A stretch of DNA of 8,597 nt from an uncultured Bacteroidota bacterium (GTDB lineage Bacteria > Bacteroidota > Bacteroidia > Chitinophagales > Chitinophagaceae): contig CAIWKU010000566.1 in assembly GCA_903913355.1 (NCBI GenBank), positions 1-8,597 on the forward strand, given 5' to 3'. Positions 1-4,927 of this stretch are shown here, piece after piece. Under the pieces are notes generated by a model. The model saw nothing but the letters and a program-made list of their open reading frames with translations. It was not told where the DNA came from and did not search any database. The stretch's first letter is position 1, and each line of letters begins with the position of its first letter. The position numbers were made by a program, and so were the translations under genes.

Positions 1-225
1 ACTGGCTTTATCGGTAATCAGTCGGGCCAGCCCCACCTGTTTTTCCTGATAGAAAACACCAAAACAAAAGGAATTGGCTACTGATCTTTCCACAATATCG
101 AATGGAATATCTTTTGCCCAATAGGATTCTTTGGATAGGTAACGGTGAATAACAGCGATATCCATTTTCTGTGTATCGGTACTGATTTTATAACCATCCA
201 CTATATAGTCAGAACTGTTTTCCAT
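1..225 (-). CDS. GNAT family N-acetyltransferase, N-terminal part (cut by the window edge)
   Basis: Seventy-five codons read in from an ATG at 225 and stay open to base 1, so the C-terminal part is missing. The visible protein starts MENSSDYIVDGYKIS. It carries the opening pattern of a common GNAT subfamily: an IHRYLSKESYWAKDIP segment (about residues 26-41), an SVANSFCFGVF strand (48-58), then QVGLARLITD (63-72). The acetyl-CoA-binding motif A (R/QxxGxG/A) should lie further on, outside the window, so catalysis cannot be confirmed. Such proteins transfer the acetyl group of acetyl-CoA to an amine; the substrate of this one is unknown. Its start lies inside the end of the rluE-like gene (17-base overlap, different frame), which implies co-transcription and possibly coupled translation. 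No Shine-Dalgarno is visible before the ATG. Family assignment is fairly sure; specific function is not. Confidence 0.8.
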   Translation of the reverse strand, partial: MENSSDYIVDGYKISTDTQKMDIAVIHRYLSKESYWAKDIPFDIVERSVANSFCFGVFYQEKQVGLARLITDKAS

Positions 226-805
226 GAAACAGGTTTTGGTAAATACTATGTTTAGACAATTCGATCATATCGCCCGGTTGCATATTTTCCAGGCTGATGG
301 ATTCGATACGATGCCTGATTAAACGCAAAGTAGGAAATCCTGCCTGTGCAGTCATCTTTCTGACCTGGCGATTTTTTCCTTCTGTCAAAATCATTTGTAT
401 CCAGGGAGCCGGAATTTCTTTTCTGAAACGGATAGGTGGAAAGCGATCTGGTACGATAGGTTCAGAAGTAAATAGGGAAACCAGGCAGGATTTTGTTGTA
501 TATAATTTTCCGTCAAGATGGATGGGTACACCTTTTTGTAATTGCTGAATGGCTTCTTGATGAATCGCACCATCTACCTGAACCCAATATTCTCTTTCAT
601 GTGCATATGCCGGATCAAGCAAACGATGATTCAATTGTTTATCGTTGGTGAGTAATAACAAGCCTTCACTGTCATAGTCAAGCCGGCCTACCGGATATAC
701 ATCACGGGGAACCTCAAAATAATCTGCCAGTGTTTTCTTTTTTTCTACGGCAGAAAATTGAGAGAGCGTCAGGTAAGGTTTATAAATTATGCTGTAGTAA
801 TTCAT
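209..805 (-). CDS. rluE: RluE-like 23S rRNA pseudouridine synthase
   Basis: A 198-residue member of the RsuA/RluB/RluE/RluF pseudouridine synthase family. There is no S4 RNA-binding domain: the protein enters the catalytic fold at once with YKPYLTLSQFS (residues 8-18), as E. coli RluE does (about 217 aa). The catalytic block GRLDYDSEGLLLLTND spans about 40-55, with D43 the expected nucleophile. The C-terminal half has the RluE-like run PPIRFRKEIPAPW followed by EGKNRQVRKMTAQAGFPTLRLIR. RluE isomerises U2457 in domain V of E. coli 23S rRNA; the same target here is inferred from family membership. The ATG at 805 is the only sensible start, because the conserved fold begins eight residues later. 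The start codon directly abuts the U-tail of an intrinsic terminator at 806-838, so expression may depend on read-through. The 3' end overlaps the GNAT gene by 17 bases. Confidence 0.9.
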   Translation of the reverse strand: MNYYSIIYKPYLTLSQFSAVEKKKTLADYFEVPRDVYPVGRLDYDSEGLLLLTNDKQLNHRLLDPAYAHEREYWVQVDGAIHQEAIQQLQKGVPIHLDGKLYTTKSCLVSLFTSEPIVPDRFPPIRFRKEIPAPWIQMILTEGKNRQVRKMTAQAGFPTLRLIRHRIESISLENMQPGDMIELSKHSIYQNLFHGKQF

Positions 806-838
806 ACAAAAACAAAAGTCCCGCAGAAGCGAGACTTT
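806..838 (-). terminator. Intrinsic terminator or attenuator directly before the rluE start codon
   Basis: The minus-strand RNA folds into an uninterrupted 10-bp stem, AAAGUCUCGC (838-829) with GCGGGACUUU (824-815), closed by a UUCU tetraloop. The U-rich tail UGUUUUUGU (814-806) follows at once. One pair is a U-G wobble that becomes a C-A mismatch in plus-strand RNA, so the structure favours minus-strand transcripts. It lies 13 bases after the stop of the small ORF at 852-941 and ends exactly at the rluE ATG. It may end the small gene, attenuate rluE, or do both. Confidence 0.75.
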
Positions 839-851
839 GTATATGGATGGG

Positions 852-941
852 TTAGTAAGTACCGGGAAATAAATTTCCCATCACAATATTAAAAAGAACT
901 TCTACTAAAGCAAAAATTTTTTTAAACAATTTTATTAACAT
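852..941 (-). CDS. Candidate small amphipathic/hydrophobic protein of 29 residues
   Basis: The minus strand has an ATG at 941, 29 sense codons and a TAA at 852-854. The product begins MLIKLFKKIF, continues ALVEVLFNIVM and ends GNLFPGTY. The N-terminal ten residues alternate Lys with Leu/Ile/Phe, as in a membrane-binding amphipathic helix. Residues 9-21 are almost entirely hydrophobic, and the tail is a short Gly/Pro segment. An intrinsic terminator specific to this strand follows within 13 bases of the stop, which supports a discrete transcription unit. An A-rich GCAGCCAAA precedes the ATG; an AGGGAG sequence lies too far upstream (about 23 bases) to be its ribosome site. The frame is open further back to a CTG (before KIIFQGAEF), so the N-terminus could be longer. 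I do not recognise the family. It could be a small membrane protein, a leader peptide controlling rluE, or chance coding in AT-rich DNA. Confidence 0.5.
   Translation of the reverse strand: MLIKLFKKIFALVEVLFNIVMGNLFPGTY
884..914 (-). promoter_or_regulatory. Possible internal promoter for rluE inside the small ORF
   Basis: On the minus strand TTTG (914-911) is followed after exactly 19 bases by TAATATTG (891-884). This matches the Bacteroidetes -33/-7 layout with one mismatch to TAnnTTTG. A transcript from here would still pass through the hairpin at 815-838 before reaching rluE. The match could be chance in AT-rich sequence. Confidence 0.2.
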
Positions 942-968
942 TTTGGCTGCGGATGTGAATTCAGCTCC

Positions 969-998
969 CTGAAAAATGATTTTCAGAAGATCATTTTT
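969..998. repeat. Two overlapping, mutually exclusive inverted repeats
   Basis: CTGAAAA (969-975) pairs perfectly with TTTTCAG (980-986) around a 4-base loop. AAAAATGAT (972-980) pairs perfectly with ATCATTTTT (990-998) around a 9-base loop. The arms share bases, so only one hairpin can form at a time. On the minus strand they lie 28 bases or more ahead of the small ORF, in its probable leader. On the plus strand the second hairpin is followed by T-rich sequence, but no gene lies before it to terminate. Confidence 0.55.
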
Positions 999-1151
999 TT
1001 ACTTTTTTTATTGATCATTTAATGCAATGATAAGAATCGAATATGCTGAAACATTGATGAATAAAGGGTTTCATTGAATACGATATTATTTCGATTCTAT
1101 TTTCTTTTGCAATTTATTGAATGATTTGAGTCTATAACGAACTGCTAAAAC

Positions 1152-1165
1152 CGGGAGAATTCCCG
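1152..1165. repeat. Short inverted repeat with adjacent A-tract upstream of the lpxD promoter
   Basis: CGGGA (1152-1156) and TCCCG (1161-1165) flank the loop GAAT, and ten A residues follow at 1167-1176. The position, about 30-45 bases before the -7 element, would suit a regulator site plus an A-tract that aids polymerase binding. It could also be a weak minus-strand terminator (stem followed by GTTTT) against transcripts antisense to lpxD. Confidence 0.35.
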
Positions 1166-1195
1166 CAAAAAAAAAATCTGCTCAAAGAGTCTTAT

Positions 1196-1203
1196 TACCT
1201 TTG
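1196..1203 (+). promoter_or_regulatory. Bacteroidetes-type -7 promoter element for lpxD
   Basis: TACCTTTG matches the TAnnTTTG consensus exactly. It lies 21 bases before the chosen lpxD ATG (1225), giving a short leader. No good TTTG -33 element is present 19-21 bases upstream, where the A-tract begins. This element rules out the in-frame TTG at 1201, which lies within the -7 box. Confidence 0.65.
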
Positions 1204-1224
1204 TTTTTTATCAAAAACCGCCAT

Positions 1225-2169
1225 ATGAAGTTTCCAGCACCCGTTTCCGTACAATGGATAGCAGAATTGATTCAGGCAGAAACCCTGGGTAATCTTAGTA
1301 ATCCGGTAACCGGAATCAATGAAATACATGTAGTTGAAACAGGTGATCTGGTGTTTGTTGATCACCCAAAATACTATGATACTTGTTTACAGAGTGCTGC
1401 CAGTTTTATCATTATCAATACAAAAGAAGTAACTATACCGGAAGGAAAAGCCATACTGGTTGTTAAGGACCCTTTTGAAGCGTATCTGAAAATTGTTACT
1501 CATTTCCGGCCATTTATTTCGGCAGTAAAACCTATCAGCGACGATGCCATTATTGGTGAAGGATCTGTGATCATGCCCAATGTTTTTATTGGACATCATG
1601 TTGTAATCGGTAAAAATTGTGTGATACAACCCAATGTTTCAATCCTTGATCATGTGACGATTGGTGATGATGTAGTGATACAATCCGGCACTGTAATTGG
1701 CAGTGATGCCTTTTATTATAATACCAAAAAGAACAGAGATGTTTGGTATAAAAGAATGTTGAGTTGCGGCTCGGTAGTGATTGAAGATGCCGTTGAAATA
1801 GGGGCAGGTTGTACCATTGATCGCGGCGTAACTGCAGAAACCAGATTAGGAAAAGGAACCAAGCTGGATAATATGGTTCATATCGGGCATGATACACGGG
1901 TAGGGAAAAATTGTTTGTTTGCGGCACAGGTAGCTATAGCCGGAGGAGTGATTGTAGAAGATGGTGTTACGTTATGGGGACAGGTTGGGGTAAGCAAAAC
2001 TTTAACCATTGGCGCGAATGCGGTGGTATTGGCGCAAAGTGGTGTTCCTTCTTCTATTCCAGGAAATAAAGTGTATTGGGGTACGCCAACTGATGATGCC
2101 AGCATAAAAAGAAGAGAATTGGTTTGGATAAAACGGATTCCGGAGTTATGGAAAAAAGTGATGGAATAA
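1225..2169 (+). CDS. lpxD: LpxD-type UDP-3-O-acylglucosamine N-acyltransferase
   Basis: A 314-residue protein starting MKFPAPVSVQ. Residues 1-100 form the LpxD-like uridine-binding N-terminal domain (with ETGDLVFVDHPKY). About 104-282 form a left-handed beta-helix of hexapeptide repeats such as IIGEGS, VIGKNC and TIGDDV. The LpxD landmark VEIGAGCTIDRG lies at about 190-201, followed by DNMVHIGHD with H222 matching the catalytic His239 of E. coli LpxD. LpxD transfers a 3-hydroxyacyl chain from acyl-ACP to the 2-amino group of UDP-3-O-acylglucosamine in lipid A synthesis, in the cytoplasm. The segment DAFYYNTKKNRDVWYKRM replaces the more usual GFGF...W.KIPQ motif. The gene stands alone, without lpxC, fabZ or lpxA, so it may be a second, divergent LpxD paralogue. 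Start 1225 was chosen because an earlier in-frame TTG (1201) is inside the promoter. It converges on the next gene with a 5-base gap. Confidence 0.85.
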   Translation: MKFPAPVSVQWIAELIQAETLGNLSNPVTGINEIHVVETGDLVFVDHPKYYDTCLQSAASFIIINTKEVTIPEGKAILVVKDPFEAYLKIVTHFRPFISAVKPISDDAIIGEGSVIMPNVFIGHHVVIGKNCVIQPNVSILDHVTIGDDVVIQSGTVIGSDAFYYNTKKNRDVWYKRMLSCGSVVIEDAVEIGAGCTIDRGVTAETRLGKGTKLDNMVHIGHDTRVGKNCLFAAQVAIAGGVIVEDGVTLWGQVGVSKTLTIGANAVVLAQSGVPSSIPGNKVYWGTPTDDASIKRRELVWIKRIPELWKKVME

Positions 2170-2174
2170 ATGGT

Positions 2175-3179
2175 CTACCGATTGTGTTCCACCGGCTGCT
2201 CAGCTTCTAAATGATATTTTTGTTTGAATTCAGTGCAGATTCGCTCTATAGCATCTGAAATAGGTGTATAGGTAAACCCGGGAATCTGCTTTTTCAGTTT
2301 ACTATTATCAAAGCTTACGATTGCCTGAGAAGTTGCAGAGGTTTCTTTGGTAAGCAGTGGATCTTTGCCTGTAAACCTGCCTTTTAGAGCCTCCCAACGC
2401 CATACAAGAGAAGCTAGTAAAGGGGTTACTTTTTTATAAGGTGGTTTCTTATGAAAATTTTTGGCAATCAATGAGAACACTTCTTTATAACCTATATTTT
2501 CAGCACTGAGTATAAACCTTTCTGCATTGATATCGCTATCCATTAAAGTAATCATGGCTTTTACAACATCTTCTACATCTACAAACCCACTGGTTCCGCC
2601 GGTAAACCAGGGGAACTCATCGTAAGCCGATTTAAAAATTTCTGAAGAACCCTTGGTCCAGTCACCCGCCCCCAATATGATTACCGGATTCACAATCACA
2701 GCATTCAATCCTTCACTAATACCTCTCCATACTTCTATTTCTGCCAGGTATTTACTTTTCCCGTATTCGCTATTGCTGGTCTCTTCAGTCCAGTTCATGG
2801 TTTCATTGATAGGAACCCCGGTACGAATTCGACCCAATGCAGCTACAGAACTTACAAATACTAATTTTTGAATGCCTGCTTCAATTCCGGCATTAACAAC
2901 ATTCGCCGTTCCTTCAATATTATTTTTATAGAGGTCTGCTTTTTTTTTCGGGTTAAATGAAACGGTAGCCGCACAGTGATAAACCTGCTGTATACCCGGC
3001 ATTGCGTCTTCCAGTGAAACGATATCCAGAATATCTCCTTTTACCCATTCCACTTCATCACCGCCTTCTATGGTAGGAATATGGGTTCTGTAAAATGCCC
3101 TTACTTTTTTTCCTTCCCTAACCAATTGCCTTACCAGGTGTGAGCCTACTAACCCGGTAGCGCCGGTAACTAAAATCAT
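2175..3179 (-). CDS. NAD(P)-dependent extended-SDR epimerase/reductase
   Basis: A 334-residue cytoplasmic Rossmann-fold protein. It opens MILVTGATGLVGSHL with the nucleotide-binding GATGLVG at residues 6-12. It continues with VKGDILD (D49, binding the adenine side), HCAATVSF (68-75), VFVSSVAALG with the catalytic Ser around 110-111, and EYGKSK giving the YxxxK dyad Y139/K143. The overall shape resembles dihydroflavonol-4-reductase-like and HpnA-like nucleoside-sugar or alcohol dehydrogenases. The C-terminal third (about 230-334) is the variable substrate domain and does not reveal the substrate. The 79-base gap from the Fur-family gene upstream has no clear terminator and no strong promoter, so read-through from the SCO-fur pair is possible. 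It ends tail-to-tail with lpxD; a role in envelope sugar or lipid chemistry is only a guess from that neighbour. Confidence 0.85.
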   Translation of the reverse strand: MILVTGATGLVGSHLVRQLVREGKKVRAFYRTHIPTIEGGDEVEWVKGDILDIVSLEDAMPGIQQVYHCAATVSFNPKKKADLYKNNIEGTANVVNAGIEAGIQKLVFVSSVAALGRIRTGVPINETMNWTEETSNSEYGKSKYLAEIEVWRGISEGLNAVIVNPVIILGAGDWTKGSSEIFKSAYDEFPWFTGGTSGFVDVEDVVKAMITLMDSDINAERFILSAENIGYKEVFSLIAKNFHKKPPYKKVTPLLASLVWRWEALKGRFTGKDPLLTKETSATSQAIVSFDNSKLKKQIPGFTYTPISDAIERICTEFKQKYHLEAEQPVEHNR

Positions 3180-3258
3180 AGAAGAAAATTTATAAAGGTT
3201 CTTACTGGTAATAGGGTAAACTTAATTCATTTAACCGGCTACTGATAAAATAAGACGA

Positions 3259-3675
3259 TTATACACATTTCATACATTTTCCGCTCATGATCACATCTGT
3301 TTGTGTGACAGTGAAACCGTTGGGTAAACTAACCTGAGGCACTGTAACATGATCAAGACAATACGTTGTTCCGCAACTATCACACATAAAATGAACATGG
3401 TCGTCATGGTGATGGCCATTTGCACAATCGTCTTTGCAAAGGGCATATCGGATAGAATTATCTGCAGTGGGTATGGTATGTATGATCCCTTTTTCAACAA
3501 AGGTTTGCAATGTTCTGTAAATCGTTACCCGGTCAAATTCAGCACCGCTTTGGTGTTCAATATCGAAATGCGCCAGTGCCCCCTTTGCGTGCAAAAAAAG
3601 TTCCAGTATCTTTTTACGGCTATCAGTAATGCTAAGCTGGTTTCGTTTAAGGGTATCAATAATGGTTTGGTGCAT
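3259..3675 (-). CDS. Fur-family metal-responsive transcriptional repressor (Zur- or Fur-like)
   Basis: A 138-residue protein of normal Fur-family length. The N-terminal winged helix (about 1-75) includes the recognition helix DRVTIYRTLQTFVEKGII (48-65). The C-terminal dimerisation domain holds the His-rich run HHHDDHVHFMC (88-98), typical of the regulatory metal site. Two CxxC pairs, C98/C101 and C134/C137, fit the structural Cys4 zinc site of Fur/Zur proteins. Further possible ligands are C80, C84, C106 and H109. Such regulators bind an inverted-repeat box when loaded with metal and repress metal-uptake genes. It is 8 bases downstream of the SCO gene and probably shares its transcript. The inverted repeat at 4419-4433 is the natural candidate operator. 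Zinc is favoured by the MerC-type neighbour, but iron, manganese or peroxide sensing cannot be excluded from sequence. Confidence 0.9.
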   Translation of the reverse strand: MHQTIIDTLKRNQLSITDSRKKILELFLHAKGALAHFDIEHQSGAEFDRVTIYRTLQTFVEKGIIHTIPTADNSIRYALCKDDCANGHHHDDHVHFMCDSCGTTYCLDHVTVPQVSLPNGFTVTQTDVIMSGKCMKCV

Positions 3676-3683
3676 AGATACTT

Positions 3684-4349
3684 TTATTGCGGGTTGTTAT
3701 TAAAGATCCCGTTTACAAAACTGCCTGATCCGGCTTTTTCTGCTAATAAGGTTCCGATATCTTTTTTAAGACGATCCAATTCCGTTTGTTTCAGGCCATC
3801 ATATACCTGTGCCCGAACTTTCCCATCTTTATCAACCAATGCAAAGAATTGAGTATGGATAAACTGGTCTTCTATTTTTTCAACATTATTTTTAGGATCA
3901 TCCAGCAGATAAGCACTGCGGGCAATCTGGTACAGGCTATCCTTTCTACCTGTAAGTAACACCCATTTCTGTGTATCGATCTTCATGGAATCAGCATATA
4001 CTTTTAACCTGGCGGCTGAATCTCTTTCCGGATCACAGGTATGGGAAACAATCATGAAATTGGGTTCGTTTTTGAACGCTTCATAAATGGTTTTCATATT
4101 GGCATTCATTCTCGGGCAAATGCCTTTGCAATTGGTAAAAAAGTATTCGACCACACAAACTTTTCCCAACATATCCCTATCGGTAAATACCAGTCCGTCC
4201 TGGGTGGTAAAATGAAAAGGTTTCACATAACTGATTACCGGTAATTTGGTTTTCCAGTTATCTGTTCCTTTAAAAAGGAAAAAATAAAAAGCGAGCACCA
4301 ATACCACAAAAAATAAAAGATAGGCTACCAATTTCTTACTCATAAACAT
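3684..4349 (-). CDS. SCO1/SenC-family copper chaperone (membrane-anchored thioredoxin fold)
   Basis: A 221-residue protein with one N-terminal membrane segment (about 7-26, AYLLFFVVLVLAFYFFLF) and a periplasmic thioredoxin-like domain. The copper-binding signature is present: NCKGICP with C74 and C78 (CxxxC), and H165 in DQFIHTQFFALVDKDG. The run VSHTCDPERDSA (101-112) matches the SCO 'S..PERD' segment. SCO proteins deliver copper to, or reduce, the CuA centre of cytochrome c oxidase. No oxidase genes are visible, so this may be a solitary SCO used for copper or redox homeostasis. The first ATG is at 4349; a second at 4343 (MSKKLVAY) is equally plausible and nearer the usual N-terminus. A possible -7 element TAACTTTA (4367-4360) is one base off consensus and lacks a -33 partner. 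The fur-like gene follows after 8 bases. Confidence 0.92.
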   Translation of the reverse strand: MFMSKKLVAYLLFFVVLVLAFYFFLFKGTDNWKTKLPVISYVKPFHFTTQDGLVFTDRDMLGKVCVVEYFFTNCKGICPRMNANMKTIYEAFKNEPNFMIVSHTCDPERDSAARLKVYADSMKIDTQKWVLLTGRKDSLYQIARSAYLLDDPKNNVEKIEDQFIHTQFFALVDKDGKVRAQVYDGLKQTELDRLKKDIGTLLAEKAGSGSFVNGIFNNNPQ

Positions 4350-4416
4350 ACTTATCCGGTAAAGTTACGCCGCATTGCCTTTATTCTGAATAGATTCCCG
4401 TTTAGTTACTCTATAT

Positions 4417-4447
4417 TTTGCAACGCTGTTGCATTGTATTATATTTG
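4417..4447 (+). promoter_or_regulatory. Promoter of the MerC-domain gene (-33 and -7 elements)
   Basis: TTTG (4417-4420), a 19-base spacer and TATATTTG (4440-4447) match the Bacteroidetes -33/-7 promoter exactly in both boxes and in spacing. Transcription should start about 4-9 bases further on, essentially at the ATG (4454). The mRNA would be leaderless or nearly so. Confidence 0.75.
4419..4433. promoter_or_regulatory. Inverted-repeat operator candidate for the Fur-family repressor
   Basis: TGCAACGCTGTTGCA is a perfect 6-bp inverted repeat around a 3-base centre. Read as 7-1-7 (TGCAACG/C/TGTTGCA), it fits the layout of Fur-family boxes with one mismatch. It overlaps the -33 element and fills most of the spacer of the MerC promoter, so a bound protein would block polymerase. 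It lies about 70 bases upstream of the divergent SCO-fur pair and could control both sides. No second copy was seen in the window. Confidence 0.6.
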
Positions 4448-4453
4448 CCTTCC

Positions 4454-4840
4454 ATGAGTCAAAAAATCAATTGGGATGCATTGGGGATTGTCACTTCACT
4501 GGCCTGTGCGGTACATTGTGCCCTATTACCCTTGTTTTTGACCAGTCTTCCTTTGTTCGGCATCAATATTATCGAAAATCAGGGTTTTGAATACGGAATG
4601 GTATTACTTGCCTTTGCTATCGGCGGCTATTCATTATACCATGGAAAGAAAAAGCATCATGCTAGTTGGATGCCCACCTTATTATTTACGGTGGGTATAC
4701 TGATGTTACTGGCTAAAATAGCCTGGCATGAATGGCAATTATGGTTATTGGTTCCTGCTGTTTGCAGTATCATCGCAGCCCATACTCTCAATTACCAGTT
4801 ATACCGCGGGCAACAGAAAAAGAAAGACTTTGTTCGCTAA
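4454..4840 (+). CDS. MerC-domain integral membrane protein, probable metal-ion transporter
   Basis: A 128-residue protein, starting MSQKINWDALG, with about four hydrophobic helices (roughly 9-34, 46-64, 73-90, 95-112). This is the topology of the MerC mercury-uptake family. The first helix carries CAVHC (C18 and C22, with H21), matching the cysteine pair MerC uses to pass metal through the inner membrane. The loop after helix 2 is His/Lys-rich (HGKKKHH, 63-69), and H92 and H110 are further possible ligands. No other mer genes are present, so mercury resistance is unlikely. The Fur-family neighbour and the operator-like repeat in its promoter point to regulated uptake or trafficking of a nutrient metal, zinc being the best guess. 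The in-frame TTG at 4418 was rejected because it lies inside the promoter. The gene ends 87 bases before the convergent cysS, with no clear terminator. Confidence 0.85.
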   Translation: MSQKINWDALGIVTSLACAVHCALLPLFLTSLPLFGINIIENQGFEYGMVLLAFAIGGYSLYHGKKKHHASWMPTLLFTVGILMLLAKIAWHEWQLWLLVPAVCSIIAAHTLNYQLYRGQQKKKDFVR

Positions 4841-4927
4841 GTATAACTACCCTCTGCGCAAACTCCTGTTTACCTGTTCTCTACAGTGAAAAGGATTATT
4901 GCAAGGATGCTACCATGAGGAAATTAT

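Larger units (their letters stand above)
942..1195. other. Divergent intergenic region between the small ORF/rluE side and lpxD
   Basis: This AT-rich stretch shows no tRNA, long ORF or mobile-element signature. It contains the overlapping inverted repeats at 969-998, a direct repeat GATCATTT (989-996 and 1013-1020), and a widely spaced inverted repeat AGAATCGAA (1033-1041) / TTCGATTCT (1090-1098). A small GC-rich hairpin (1152-1165) and a run of ten A residues (1167-1176) precede the lpxD promoter. I could not find a convincing minus-strand promoter for the small ORF; the best is TATCATTG around 1028, with one mismatch and a poor -33 partner. Confidence 0.5.

Noticed and set aside
290..293. 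KMGKS in CysS (protein residues 290-294) as a defective active site
   Set aside because: All zinc ligands and the HLGH motif are intact, and KMGKS is to my knowledge a normal variant in this phylum. The coordinates given here are residue numbers, not bases.
1152..1165. Hairpin as a strong terminator
   Set aside because: The stem is only 5 bp, with no long T-tract on the minus side and an A-tract on the plus side.
1201..1224. Longer lpxD start at the in-frame TTG (1201)
   Set aside because: The TTG is the end of the -7 promoter element TACCTTTG, so it would not be transcribed as a start; ATG 1225 matches the normal LpxD N-terminus.
4360..4367. TAACTTTA as the SCO promoter on the minus strand
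   Set aside because: One base off the -7 consensus and no TTTG or TTG at 19-21 bases upstream; left only as a remark in the SCO entry.
4418..4453. Longer MerC start at the in-frame TTG (4418)
   Set aside because: It lies in the -33 element and operator repeat; ATG 4454 begins the protein just before the first membrane helix.
4841..4927. Terminator or small gene between the MerC gene and cysS
   Set aside because: No stem with a T-tail on either strand and no credible ORF in these 87 bases.
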